Positions 10,953 to 22,496 are shown, numbered from the stretch's first letter. The stretch: DNA of 64,000 nucleotides from Mucidula mucida (GCA_015501055.1 JADNYV010000069.1:105832-169831); one strand, 5' to 3'. The notes: generated from the sequence alone by a model not told the origin. Numbers and translations: made by a program.

Positions 10953-12429
10953 CGTCGAGATGGAAATGGTAGTTTTTGGGATTTGGCGTGAGGAATTTGT
11001 GCTGTCGGACTCCGGAGCGGAACGGGAATTTTGCTAGCCAATCAGGAAATCACATTTTCGCACCAATTCTATCCCTGCGTCTTCTAGACCACAGGGTCGG
11101 GGACTAATGCCTCAACGTCCAATAAACGGTTCTGGACCTACATGAGTATACTTCTATATCCAGATTGGCGTTCCACCGGAAAAGGTTTCATTCACGCGAA
11201 GAGCTTCCCCGCAGGCCTATCTGGGAAATCACAACATGTCGCGGCAATTTTGCGACTGACGTTTGACCCGGGAGGACGGCGGGACGGCGTCGGGATCACG
11301 CGCGGACGATCTAGACACGCCCAGATCAGTTCCTGAAACACGCACGCCACACTTGCTGGTCTAATGAGCTTCGCCTTTTATTCCTAATGCTTGCTTCGAG
11401 TCATGGATCTTCGACTTGATTCTCCAACAAATTCTACATGTCCTCTGCGCGCAACTGCAACACTCTGCCTGCATGGACTCGATCTCGATAATGCGTCCTG
11501 CTTGAATGGCGTGCAATATCCATGGACGTGCCTCCGTTGAGGGCAATACTTTTCATATCAGGCGAACGAGATAGATGACCGAACAAATGGCACATTCTCA
11601 ACGTGCGTCTTCTCCCTCCCCATGTCTCTGATGCCCCACATGTTCGCGTGAGCGCGTTTCCTACCCCTTATCTCAAGGTAGTGGCTGCATTCCAAATTGC
11701 AAGTATTAAAATCCGTGACGCACAGGCCAATGGAGCCGGGTTTAATCGCAGGTTAGAACTTTTGAATCTTATCATCTCAACAAGCCGCCGTCCCAACCCT
11801 AGCAAAAACCACAAATCATTATCAGTTGAGTGTGCACCGTTGAACGCCCTCCTCATGCCACGTCATGATTCTAAAACTCCCTGATCGGCAATGTGCGCCA
11901 CACTTGATGCTTTTCAGGAGGCATGTGGGTGTTAAATCTCATTCGGGAATTTCTTCATGCTAGCCGCGTCTTCCACACCAATTCCGGTTGAAGTCTTCCG
12001 CTGCTGCTTGTGTGGTTCAAGGCGTTGTCTTGACTGAATATACCGTAGTGCGTGGCGTAATAGTTTCAACCATCAACCATTGAGAGCGGAAAAGTCGTTA
12101 AACTACGGGTATACAAACTGCGCGACGTGTCTTCCTTCCAACGGACCATCCGCAGCAGTGATAGTTAAGAGTCGGAGGTCAGGCGCGAGTGCTTTATTAG
12201 GGCACGCGACGAAGAGGTCGGCAAGTTCAGTCGTTATACCAGTCCCACGTAAGGAACATCCTTGTACGTGTTTTGAAATACTGAGAATGCAAAGTAAGTT
12301 TGAGGTTCTACTACCTTAAGAATATGAACGTAGTTAGGTAAAGCTTCGTAGATATATGCACATGCAAGGACACCTTTAGATGGCTTGAACAAGCTTCTGG
12401 TCTATGTAGTTCTTGTAAAAGCCCAAACC
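10953..12429. other. Long intergenic stretch, no supported gene
   Basis: The first 100 bp or so is the presumed COX5 promoter. Open frames up to 93 codons (11603-11884) occur but none shows conserved motifs or splice-linked exons. The right end (about 12310-12430) resembles the 3' flank of the F-box genes at 22733 and 28469. Confidence 0.45.
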
Positions 12430-12850
12430 TCAAGTAAGGTCTCACCGATCCGTAGGGCAGAGGCGGGTACGCGACATTCAGCCGTAAAACCCTCTTCTTC
12501 CGAACCTCTTCTTCCATACCCTCAAATGGCATACCGCGACCGTCAAAACCTCTATACTTCAGCATGTCGACGATAGATTCTTCGTCTACAACCTGCCACA
12601 TATTGTGGGCTGTTGGGATGACACCGGTGGAGACTTTTGACTTGGGAGAACGAAAGCACGTAGGAATCGGGATACCAGCAAGATATAGCCAAGCGAACAG
12701 AGCTGCCAGTACATCTGCTGTGATGCATGACTGACTGCAAGAAATACATCGATGGAAAGTCTTTCATCATCAGCGAGTGTCGCGAGGTGTTCGCGTGAAT
12801 AGTGATCGAGTCCAGCATGAGATGTCTTTTTCAACTCTGTGATAAACCGA
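12430..12850 (-). pseudogene. F-box gene 3' relic
   Basis: The minus strand carries a degenerate C-terminus of the F-box family found intact at 22733-24067 and 28469-29806. The best block is MPFEGMEEEVRKKRVLRLN then VAYPPLPYGS, against VPFEGMEEEVKRRVSQLN and ITYPPLLRVPYGS. Upstream, reading frames switch several times (VFLAVSHAS may correspond to VFVHLIHRAS). Only the last third of the gene can be found. It is bounded by the hairpin element at 12852. Confidence 0.6.
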
Positions 12851-12851
12851 C

Positions 12852-12961
12852 TGTCAAAGTTAAAGTGTGTCAGCTGCTACAGTGCTGCGACAGGTCGTTG
12901 ATACAGTAGTTGCGACTTTCTGTCGCAGCGCTGTAGCAGCTGCGACATTTTAACTTTGACA
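12852..12961. repeat. Long hairpin / foldback element
   Basis: Two 41-bp arms (12852-12892 and 12921-12961) are inverted copies with 4 mismatches, separated by 28 bp. The ends are TGTCAAAGTTAAA and its complement. It looks like a minimal foldback MITE or a strong RNA hairpin source. No target duplication is obvious. From here to 13406 no gene is visible. Confidence 0.8.
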
Positions 12962-13406
12962 TACCTTAATGTCCTCGATGTGGGTGCCTCCGACCCAGCA
13001 TCATCCTGCTCTTCCAGCTGTCGATACCGTAAACATCCTTTTATCAGGACGTTCTCATACTCATACTTCTTTGTCGGAGTCACCCATACAAACGCCTTGT
13101 GTGCCCTCAGCTGTGCTAGATCTCCCTAGACGGATTTCTCACTGGAATTGAAACTGTGCAACAGTGTATCACAGTTCGCAGGACGCGTAAGAGTTTGAAA
13201 AGTTCTCAATCAGTCGTAAAGATATCTCTGTTGGATAACTACGTTTTCGGGAATGCAGAAGATAATTTTAAGAACGTTGTACAGCTACAACAAGACGAAT
13301 GGGTAGTGAGAAGTAGGTATAATGATATTTTGGTCGTAAGAAATTGTCAAGGTTATCCAAAGTGAACGAGGTCGTAATCCCTGAGCCTAAAAGGTCTTGA
13401 TGATCA

Positions 13407-14221
13407 TCATAAATCGCGTCCGAGTCCGCATAATGCCAGCGCGGCGCCGAGCATGTCGTCATCTGGCGTACCCGATTCCTTCGACCAGGCGGGTGCTGTC
13501 CAATGCACGGAGGTCTCTGCCGGCGCGGACGCACTCCAGCCGTTCCATATCACTCCACGCATCAGCGGCAAAGCATGACCCTTCCGTACCGGATCCTGCT
13601 CTCCCAGGTTTTCCTTCTCCACCAATCTAGACCTCGCGCATGCCCACTCGAGGGTACGCGTACGTGTGAGCTTGCCAAACTCGACAAACTCCTTCGGCGG
13701 CGGGCTGTTGGGCGGCAGTGCGGGCGACGAGGGCATGTTGTCCCAAAGCGACGCGCCGGGTTTACGCGTGGGGGTGTTGGGCGCGGTGCGTTCCGTACGC
13801 GAGGCGATGGAGTCGAGCGATGGACGCGTCATGGGGATATATGGGTGACTGGAAGAGCGCGCAAAGTTGGCGTGATGGTGGGTGTGGGTCGTCGTGCCGC
13901 TGACTTTACGCTCCGTCTGCCGCTTGTTCTGGAACCAGATAGTAACAGACTTGGGTTCCCTAGAATATGGATGAAAAGAGCATCCACGGAAGAAAGAAAA
14001 AAGACGCACATGCGACCAGCGTTGGCGACGAAATCGCGCTGCTCTCTGGACGGGTGGGAGGTCTGGTGGAAGAGCTGCTCGAGCAAGACGAGCTGGGCCT
14101 CGCTGAACCGCTTGCGTGTGCGGCGGATGCGTTGGCTGGCGCTCTCGGCGCCGTCGTCCGACTCGAGGCTGGTCATCGAGGACGTGCGCGACAGCGTAGA
14201 CGGGCGGCGGTGAGCGAGCAT
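13407..14221 (-). CDS. Homeodomain transcription factor
   Basis: Nuclear DNA-binding regulator. Two exons (14010-14221 and 13407-13959) split the homeodomain with a 50-nt intron (GTGCGT..CTAG) and give 254 residues. The homeodomain begins RIRRTRKRFSEAQLVLLEQL, continues HQTSHPSREQRDFVANAGRM, and ends in recognition helix EPKSVTIWFQNKRQTERK, with the invariant W-F-x-N. The rest is Ser/Pro/Thr-rich and probably disordered. The ATG at 14221 (MLAHRRPSTLS) was preferred to an in-frame one at 14320, because the intervening sequence looks like a pyrimidine-rich leader. It is a typical single-homeodomain protein, not clearly a mating-type HD1/HD2 gene; no partner gene is adjacent. Confidence 0.88.
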
Positions 14222-15164
14222 GACGGACACCGGGGTGGATGATGGTGGTAGATGAGAGACGGAGACAGGGACCGGGTTACTTAATTTAATCCCAACACAC
14301 GCGCTCACGCGTTTCGCCACGTGATGTTATTTACGCGTCCAGGCACGTGACAGTTGTTTGCGCGTCGTAGCACGTGGCTCGCATTATGCTCTTGCTTCCG
14401 CACCGTCATCATTGAATTCAATGTTGATACAGCACCTCCTACCAGGATCGTAACCCTTGGTCGTAGGACAAAGCTACGACCTCCTCAGTGCGTCGTCATT
14501 AGCGCCCGTCATAAACACCCCTCATCTATTACAGACGTTGATTCGGTGCTTGGCTTTCAGTTTGTACGGCAAGCTCTTCTGTCTGCCTTCCTTTGCACCT
14601 TCATGCTCGTTTTCAGAAAAACTCGGAGATGGATACTGTTAGAGAGGGTAGGTACTATCCCGTCCTTATTCGGTATATTGTCCGCTACTAAGAAATATGG
14701 AAATGACATGCCCTTTCGGCGAGTGTACTTGTCTTCCTATTGAGATTGACACTGACTTGCTTGAATAGATTATCTCTCAGGACGTAAGCGATGGAGCTCG
14801 TATGTTCGTTGTATGAGCAAGGTTGGCACATTTACGCAGTACATCAATCTTTCCGCCTGGCTGTATTACGGATCGCGACAGATTTCTGGAATGGCAACAA
14901 CTTCTTTCTTGCGACATTCAAGCAAGCCGTTTGCCGAAGACAGGTAGGAGCACCTTTATCTTCCATTGCTTCGGGTTTACGATCAGGACTTCCTCCAAGT
15001 TCCCTAAATGCCGCCGGCGCACATGGTATAAATTAAGCTACGCTTGGACCTCCTCGCGCGCTTGCCCTCTAGCCACGACTATTTAACCCTCGGCGTGGAA
15101 CAAGTCACTCCTTCCTTCGTTCCACGGCCATCACTCCTTTATCGTTTCCTTCGACGCGCACACA
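14222..15164. other. Intergenic between divergent genes
   Basis: Shared upstream region of the homeodomain gene (left) and the chitin deacetylase gene (right). A TATAAATTA box near 15027 and a TATTTAA near 15080 lie upstream of the deacetylase start. Short open frames (for example 14354-14743) have no supporting features. Confidence 0.45.
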
Positions 15165-17346
15165 TGCTCAACATTGCGTTTCTCCTGTCACTGACACCAC
15201 TGCTTGCGCTCGCGCAAGACGGTGTGGTTACTGGGCCTACGAGCAGCGTCGAGGCTGCAGGGTATTCGTGTGATGCTTCCACCTGCCAGTTACCGGATTG
15301 TCACTGCGCGAGCACAGATCCTCCAGGCGGTTTAGACCCAGTGAGTAGTTTCTTCTGGGCGATCTCTTCTTTGGCATCTTGGCGCCGTAACGTCAAAGGC
15401 GGGCTTGGCCCGACGTGTCCAGGACGCATGTCGAGCACCATCGCCAACGGCGAGATGCCACGAATGTTCTATCTTCTTATGCGATATCGCTCTTCTTTGA
15501 GCGTGCACGACGTCTATCATTTCCTTGGCTCTATCTGATTCTGTCACCCTGCTGTTTACGTCGCCCAGTCCGGTTTACTGACCGTCACATCTCGCAGTCT
15601 GAAACGCCCATGTTCATTGTGTTTACCGCGGACGACGCTATCCAATCCTACACCCTCAACACCGTGAACCAGTTCCTCGCCCATCGTCAGAACCCGAATG
15701 GATGCCAGCCCAAGATGACTTATTATACTTCCATCGGTTACACCAACTTTACTTTGGTTACAGGTCGGTTCTTCTCGCAGTGTCATATCAATACTTACGT
15801 TCTTCAGACTGGTACGTCGCCGGAAACGAGATCGCAGACCACACGTACGCCTGTCTATCGCAGTATAGGAAACGAATTTAATTTAATTGACCGTCTCAGC
15901 ATGACCCACCAAGGCGATCCCTCACTGGACGAAATCAACGGAAACCTCATCGCGCTCAATGCCCTCGCTGGTATCCCGCTCGCCTCCATCCAAGGCTTTC
16001 GCGCGCCATACCTCAACTACTCCCTCGATACACTCAAACGGCTTGCCGCTGCGGGATTTACATACGACTCGAGCTCCTCGGCTGCCATCCCAGTCACAGA
16101 CGATGACTCTGACGCGTTCTGGCCGTACACACTCGATAACGGGATGGCCAATAACTGCCTGAGCGTGGAGGGAACATGCAAGGGCGAGCCCAAACTTCCG
16201 GGCTTTTGGGAAGTTCCGATGTACGCCTTCTTCGATGAGCGAGGCGTTGCAGGACCGCATCTTATGGATCCATGGCTGTGAGTGTTGTGTTTCCGTAATG
16301 GTTGAGTATCGAAATTAAACTGGGTTTTTGGGTATAGCGACCCGTCAAATGGAGCAGCAGCGGTGAATGACACTGCCACGTTCGAGTATATGAAGGCCAC
16401 ATTTACCGCGCACTACGAGGGGAAGCGCCAGCCGATTGGACTGTACACGCACCCGATACATCTTGCGACGGATTATCCAGGATTGTCTGCGCCGACATCT
16501 ACGATACGCATGATCAATGCGTTTTTGGATTGGGCGCAGGAACAGCAGAATGGTACGTGTATCTTACTTCTACTTCCGATGTGGTATTGATGTACGTTTC
16601 TTAGTTTGGATCGTGTCGACGGAACAGCTCCTCGCGTGGGTGCGGGACCCAACGCCCGTCGGGCAGCTGGATGGTTTTGATGCGCTGCGCTGCTCGACGC
16701 CCGATGTGCAGGAGAATATTTGTAACGGGATGCCTGAGCGCGAAAAGGGGCTGCTTGCGCACTGCCCATTTTCGGAGTTTCCGTTCTTTACTTGCGTGAG
16801 TCGTGCCCATACAAGCGGCTATACGTAGGTAACGCATATCTGGTTTTGCTAGTACGGATGCCCGGAGACGCCACCAACGCCAAAGAATCCGAATCCAAAG
16901 CAGGTTGTTCCTGATGGGCAGCAAGCGAGATTTAGGCGTATGTTGATCTGCCTTTTCTCTGGGTACCCTGTACTAACTGCACTGGGCTCAGTACCGGGAA
17001 ACTGCTCTACCCCATTCTGGGACCCCATAAACGGCAAATGCATATGTACTTCTTCAACCTGCGAGTTTGAGGACAACTCGCGGCCGATCGGGGTGTGTAG
17101 ACTTCTCCTCGTTCTCTCTTCCCTCGGTTCTGATGTAACGCCTTGTAGCCAAATGGGGCCAACCTGACTGGAGGCGGGACTGGTGGAGTCTTTGACCCGG
17201 ACGATTCGGGTGTTACGAAGAAGCCGCAGTATGTTCCGTTTAATGGGCCGAATTCGGCGAGGGCGGGTAGGGAGGGGGTGTGGGCAGCCTTGGCGGTGGG
17301 TGTAGTGGGAGCAGCTATTGGCGTGCTGGGGGTTGTTTCAAGATGA
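15165..17346 (+). CDS. Chitin deacetylase-like polysaccharide deacetylase (CE4)
   Basis: Secreted or surface enzyme that removes N-acetyl groups from chitin. It has a signal peptide (MLNIAFLLSLTPLLALAQ) and a Cys-containing spacer. The NodB domain has motif 1 FTADDAIQ (the catalytic/metal Asp pair), motif 2 ADHTMTHQ (HTxTH metal ligands, assembled across an intron near 15838-15900) and motif 3 RAPYLNYS. After it come Cys-rich segments (YGCPETPPTP, CICTSSTCEF) and a C-terminal hydrophobic tail (VWAALAVGVVGAAIGVLGVV) that could serve as a GPI-anchor signal or membrane helix. Multiple introns are GT-AG; the first (about 15342-15598) is unusually long at about 257 nt. Catalytic motifs look intact, so activity is likely. 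The exact substrate cannot be read from sequence. Confidence 0.9.
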
Positions 17347-17549
17347 GGTTGTGCGCGATATATTTCTGGGAGTGATTCTTCGGTGTGTTGTACTTTATTG
17401 GGACCTCTATTAGTGATACCTCGACGTCTTCTTCGTTTAATGATGTTACCTATCTTGCGTGGATTTTGTACTATGTATCTAGGTTTTTTTTTTGTTGTAT
17501 GTGGAGTAGTTTGATGTTCGGTGTTGATCTTCACGACTAGGAAGTTATG

Positions 17550-18000
17550 GAGTGTTTACAACTATCACCACATTCACACCGGGTCAGACCGTGCACACTC
17601 ACACTCGGGGGGTGCACCCGCACACCCGGGCACACTGCCGGGCGATGAAGATGCCAAAATTGGTAATTGATCTGTGGCGCCGCTTAGGGTTAGGGTAGGT
17701 TAGGGTGAGTTGGTGACTCTGCGCGCGCTAGCGCGCCCAACACTTAGGCTTCGGGTATCCGAAGCCTAAGTGTTGCAGGTTAGGAAAGGGTTAGGGTTCG
17801 TGGTTAGGGGGGTTAGTAGCGGTGAATATATATCTTCTCAAGTGGGGCGGGATGAGGAGCGCGTGGTGGAAATATCAGCATGGTGTACAAATATGGTAAT
17901 TATTGTCATGTGTTCACATGGACCACTATGGGTGTGCACCCCCCAGTGTGAGTGTGCGCGCTGTGAGCCGGTATGAATGTGGTGATAGTTGTACGTACTC
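17550..18000. mobile_element. Mutator-like MITE with 9-bp target duplication
   Basis: Non-autonomous inverted-repeat element of 451 bp. Terminal inverted repeats of about 67 bp (left from 17550, right ending 18000) share ACAACTATCACCACATTCA and a G6 block before TGCAC. The element is flanked by an exact 9-bp direct repeat GAAGTTATG at 17541-17549 and 18001-18009; a 9-bp duplication is typical of Mutator superfamily transposases. The interior contains TTAGGG-type repeats and a perfect hairpin but no open reading frame. Confidence 0.85.
17688..17830 (+). repeat. Interstitial telomere-type repeats and perfect hairpin
   Basis: Within the MITE, imperfect TTAGGG units (TTAGGGTTAGGGTAGG near 17688, AAGGGTTAGGG near 17785) bracket a perfect palindrome centred near 17757. 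Its arms are CAACACTTAGGCTTCGG and the complement around a GTA loop. Confidence 0.8.
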
Positions 18001-18009
18001 GAAGTTATG

Positions 18010-19209
18010 AATCCGCAGACTGCACGTACTTCTCAAAGGAAGAGGAGTAAGAAACGGGTCCTCTTACTTTTCAAACAGAGCTTGAAATAAAGTTAATGGA
18101 TGTGTGTATTGTTAAGGCTCTCAGCAGAACGTCCATCAAGGGTTTTCAGCATGACACCATGACGTGTTGTCAGTGCAACTCGATAGACATGGTGCGCAAT
18201 GAAAGCGTGTGTTCCACGGACACCAGTATATTGTGCTCTGTAGAAGCCGCTGCGCCAAGCGAATCATGGTAGCAAGAAGGGGGACCAGGAGCTAAGCCGC
18301 TATGTGGCGCAATTTTCCCTTAGTATCCCCGGCGGTTTTCAATGGCCGGTAAAGAAGAATATCATTATTGGACTAGGAGATAGTTAATATGTTGACTGGA
18401 TCAGTAAATTCCAAGGTGTGTAATCGGTATAGGCTATACAGTACCGTCCATACCCTTTCCAGGCAGTATACGTAGATCCTCTTCCTCGGTGCACGCCCAG
18501 TGGAAGATTGCATAAGCAGAAATAGTGAACTAAGGTAGAGTGATGAGTTGGAGATGGAACGCGACTTCATCGACAGGGTTGCCAGTAAATTGTAATAATA
18601 CCACGTACCAATGTACTACTACCGGATCTTCACATAACGCGTCACAGGGGGTCGTGAGGTGAGCCTATTCGGCATCCGTAACACGTAACAACCAAAATCT
18701 TCGTCGGGATCACCCCAAATGCGGGTATTTTGCGCCGGCGGCTACTGCCGCCGCCGCCCGCCCCTCCAATAAGGGATTTGGACCCTGCGTGAACTAAAGG
18801 TAAGTTAGTTCACAACCATAACACATAACATGCCGTGAAGATCCGGTCGCGTTAGTACAGTATGCCTTGATGTAGGAGGAAGTCTACATGATGGCTACCA
18901 CACCCTTTAGTATTCCATCGACTGCTGCATTGAACCTGAACCTACTTTGTTTACGCCGCCGCCGCAGAGATGGCAATGGTGACTCGACACGACGAGGGCT
19001 AAATAAGGGGCTTTTGGTGGAATGAGGCGTACTTACCCACCGGTCCTCAGTTGACCCATGCACCTGCTTGTACTTACGCTCTCACGACTCGTGAAGGGAA
19101 ATACTCACGAGCCAAAAATAGACGTTGCCTCTTGTGGCTCTGGTGGGAAGAAAGAAGAAAGGCTCGAGGCTGGAATGTGGGCAGCCTTTACATAAGCATT
19201 AGCCTCTTC
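18010..19209. other. Intergenic, no supported gene
   Basis: No coding signal. A weak inverted repeat (ACCGGATCTTCAC near 18630 and its complement near 18838) and a CCG-rich patch near 18740-18765 are the only structures. The last 60 bp or so resembles the upstream regions of the two TDP1 genes (TTTACATAAGC-type block before the start). Confidence 0.45.
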
Positions 19210-20339
19210 ATGTCCGCCCACAACGACGACGGTACGCTCGCAAGGTAAGTCCACGACAGCAATGCAGAATCTCTTACTTTTGGCTACTAGGTCCAGTGCC
19301 ACGCACCTGAAGACCCAATCGCCCCATCACATTACATCCGCTGCGCCTGTCAGCACGACTAATGAGGAAGAGCAGGACGAGCTAGACCAGTCAGTCGTCT
19401 CCGAGGCCCGCGATGATGTAGACCTTGACTAATGACTGATGCCATACCGTAGGCCCCCAGCACTGAGCATACAAGGTAAACCACGTCTCACCGTTCCGAC
19501 ATCATGTAACATATCCCGCCACAGCCTCACCTCCCCTTCAATCCGATGAAGTCGACTCGCTCGCGGATGGGCTTAACACGTTGCTTGCGATCACACCGAA
19601 AGATGTCTATGCTGTGACGACTGGGGGCAACACCGGCGATTGGTAAACTCAGCTCGTCGTATGTTACACTAGGACTACTTACCTTTCTCTCAGGTCCGAG
19701 GCGGCTCACCAGCAGCACCAAGGCAAAGCTGATATTCGCCGCCTGCATCCCAAGAATCGCAAGCGTACCTCCAAGTCCGGCGCGTATGTTGTCTTTCGTG
19801 GCAAGGCTTCTGGAGTCTTCGAAGATTAGTAAGTAGCCTTTTCGTATCTTCCGTGCGTCACTCAATACCCTATTCAGTGACGATGTCTGAGCTCAAATCA
19901 ACGGCCAAAGCGGGGTCATACATCAATCGTATCCAACTATGTCTCAAGCCAGAGCTGCATACAACTACGCCCTTCAACAAAACGGCATCGTGAAAAAGAC
20001 TGTCCCGCGTGGAACATCTGTCGCGGCGTCGTATACATCCCGGGTCGTAATACAAGATCCCAAACTAGAGCTGTACAAGGACGATACCCCTCTCAAGAGT
20101 GACAAGTGGTACAATGTCTTTACTGGCACTCAGCCGGGCGTCTACCAATCTTAGTAGGCAGATCACTCTTACTTATATTCTCCCTCATGATGTTCCCTAG
20201 TGTCAGAGCCGCCCTCCAAAGCATTGGAATCCCTGGTGAAGTTCACAAATCGTATGACAATCTCGACCAGGCCAAACAGGAGTATTTGCGGGCATGCGAG
20301 CAGAAACGCATTGAGAAAGTCACCGGGGTATTGTCTTGA
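19210..20339 (+). CDS. RNase H1 N-terminal-type (viroplasmin-like) domain protein with UIM-like N-terminus
   Basis: Start MSAHNDDGTLAR. Exons join through GTAAGT..CTAG (19242), GTCAGT..GTAG, GTAAAC..ACAG, GTAAAC..TCAG, GTAAGT..TCAG and GTAGGC..CTAG. Two copies of the small nucleic-acid-binding domain seen at the N-terminus of RNase H1 are present: YVVFRGKASGVFEDY ... GVIHQSYPTMSQARAAYNYA and KWYNVFTGTQPGVYQSY ... EVHKSYDNLDQAKQEYL. No RNase H catalytic domain is seen. The first exons match the UIM exons of the neighbouring TDP1 genes in position and splice phase (DELDQPPALSIQ against DELERAIALSLQ), but the UIM residues are degenerate. In this splicing an in-frame TGA (19888-19890) falls inside domain 1, so it may be a pseudogene. 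Confidence 0.62.
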
Positions 20340-20666
20340 ACTAACATACACGAGTCGTTTATACTACATACACAATCCATCGGTGCTGAAGGGACGTTCT
20401 TGCATCCTGAAAACTGTACTAAATACTCTACAAATCAAGGTATAGTAGTTTTGGCAAACCCATACCGGTCCACAAAACAGCGATAGGTCATCTGTGGCGT
20501 ACAATACAGGCTAAAAGATACACGAGACCTACATAGCTATTTAGACTCGGAGGTCAAAAAAGCAATCTACTATACTATTACACAGAGCAGAATCAGAGCA
20601 AACCTAAGAGAGCAAACACGATAACAATGCAAAATCCTATATAATACCCAACAAGCGCCACATTGA
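20340..20666. other. Intergenic between convergent genes
   Basis: AT-rich 3' flanks of the RNase H1-type domain gene and the minus-strand TDP1 gene; no gene visible. Confidence 0.5.
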
Positions 20667-22496
20667 TCACTCATCTCTGATCCACGGCTCATCATCCACC
20701 TCATACCTCTTCGCTGGCCGTTCCCAGAACACCACATTCTCTAGCTCAGCCTTGGACTGTATTGGAAACACAATTCCAATCTCGTAATTGACAATCTACA
20801 ACACTCATTAATCAGCATGCATGAAAGCGAACGAAACCCTGTATACGTACATCCATAGTGGCATCTAATGCATCGCGTCCCGAAATTCTCCCCCACGCAC
20901 TCGCGGTAAAGTTATGCGAACCCATATATGCCCACCCAATAGGACCTCCCTCCGCCGTCGACTCAGACTCTGTGTCTTGAAAAAGACCGAGGATCATCTA
21001 TCCGACGTCACTAGAATAAACTTCGTGGGTCGAACCGGAAATGTACCTTGCTATGCATGACATTATTCCCGCCCAGACTCTTCGAGTCGCACATCTGGAA
21101 CTTGCTCTCGAGCTTTTTTATGCTCTCCCAGTGCCTCTGAGTACAACGCATCCACGACGCCACTTCCGGAATCGCTGTGCTGCCCGAGACGGTCGCTTTG
21201 TTCGGGAAGATCAGATCGATACACCCTGCCATCGGCCGGGTCTTCCGTGGACCTTTTGCGCGGAGATAATCCGACGCGGGTTGTCCGAGTGCAGAGTGAT
21301 AGACTTCATTCACCCACTCGGGGGTGTAAATGCCCAGGGAGCTGGACTACTTGCGATGTAAGAAGAAGACTCATAAGCGTGAATGTAGAACAATGCTCAC
21401 TAGGCATTCCAGTGCAAGGCGGCCAGGCTCCCTTGTCATACCCAGATTACGCACCGCTTTCATCAGACGACTGTGGCCGACGCCGCTCATAGTAATGATA
21501 CCTATGAAAGCAGGATCGCGGTCTATATGGTGGACTGAAAAGATGGATCTACGATTACCTTTGTGTTTCCCCGCTATCGAGGGGACGAGTTCGACCTTGA
21601 CTTTGGACCAATCCCATCGACAGCGCAGGTCTTCGATGACAGTGATGGGCAGCGTCGCTCTGGAACCGTCCAATACTCCAGCGACTCCGATGGCATGTAG
21701 GGTTCGCTGTAGGACACTTGGAAAGTCGTCAAGTCTCGCCATGCTCCTTGGATCATGGGCTATCGGTGTGGGCCGCTGGGGTATATCTTGCAGCCAAAGA
21801 AGCTGGGCACAATTTAGTCGTCGAACGACCAATCGCTAAACAGACTCACGTTTTCTATTTCGCCATACTCCACTGGAACGAAGTTTGCCGATGTTATCAC
21901 GACGCGGAGGCGTCCACTTTTATAAAATATCTGTTTCGAATTGAGTATGCGCGTTTTACAGGTCAAATGAAATGCATACCAGCATAAATTTCATGTGAAA
22001 GCAGCCGGTTGGCTCGAGCTTGGGAAAGATGCCAATCCAGTTTGCGCAGATGCGTTTGATAGCGGTCCGTGGCATGTCGTTCTCACCGTGGGTGACGAAT
22101 ACGGCGCGCGTTGATGGATCAAAATGGCTGCGAAGCCACTTGAAGTCGCTGAGAAAAGAAGACAGAATAACAAAGGATATATCCGATCTCTGAAATGGTA
22201 TTGGTGGGATGTAGTAAGACGCAATGTACAAAGCGTACATTGCCCAAGACCTGTGGTAGTGTGAAAACTGCTTTTCCGTCTTTTCGAGGATGAGAGGCGC
22301 GCATCATGATTGGCCGAAGTTCGCCTTCGAAGAAGAGTTCCTCTTCAGTAGAGGGATCCGAGGAGGTAGTAGAGTCAGACGTGTCTGTTGCCGTCAGTAG
22401 CTCTTCGTCCGGCGGGTCTAGCTTATCCTGCTTGTTGGCGCTAATTGTCGATGCGTCAGGTTCAACGTGTTGGTGCGCGAAGGTGCCTAGGCTCAT
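20667..22496 (-). CDS. Tyrosyl-DNA phosphodiesterase (TDP1 family), paralogue 1
   Basis: Phospholipase D-superfamily nuclease; the family removes tyrosyl and other adducts from 3' DNA ends. The N-terminus is short. A segment ending EEELFFEGELRPIMM leads into the catalytic core. First active-site motif: CFHMKFMLIFYKSGRLRVV then SANFVP. Second: NNVMHSKMILGLF then GWAYMGSHNFTASAWG. Both have the His/Lys/Asn residues of the family. The C-terminus is VFWERPAKRYEVDDEPWIRD. About eight GT-AG introns all splice in frame. The sequence aligned to the MSNHDHD start of paralogue 2 has lost its ATG (reads VTSHDNE), so the next ATG at 22496 (MSLGTF) was taken. This removes most of the ubiquitin-interacting motif. 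It is divergent from the F-box gene at 22733 across 236 bp. Confidence 0.87.

Noticed and set aside
13503..14213. Plus-strand open frame of 236 codons
   Set aside because: Antisense shadow of the homeodomain gene; composition follows the GC-rich opposite strand and it has no domain.
13407..14221. Mating-type (HD1/HD2) locus
   Set aside because: Only one homeodomain gene, no divergent partner and no flanking MIP1-type gene.
15044..15538. Uninterrupted secreted protein of 164 codons
   Set aside because: It reads through the first intron of the chitin deacetylase; the signal-peptide exon belongs to that gene.
17688..17830. A chromosome end or telomere fusion
   Set aside because: Repeats are few, imperfect and enclosed within a MITE bounded by a target duplication.
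18615..18865. Small inverted-repeat element
   Set aside because: Only about 13 bp match cleanly and no target duplication was found; too weak to call.
21371..21832. Separate gene inside the TDP1 locus
   Set aside because: It is simply one exon of TDP1 paralogue 1 read beyond its splice sites.
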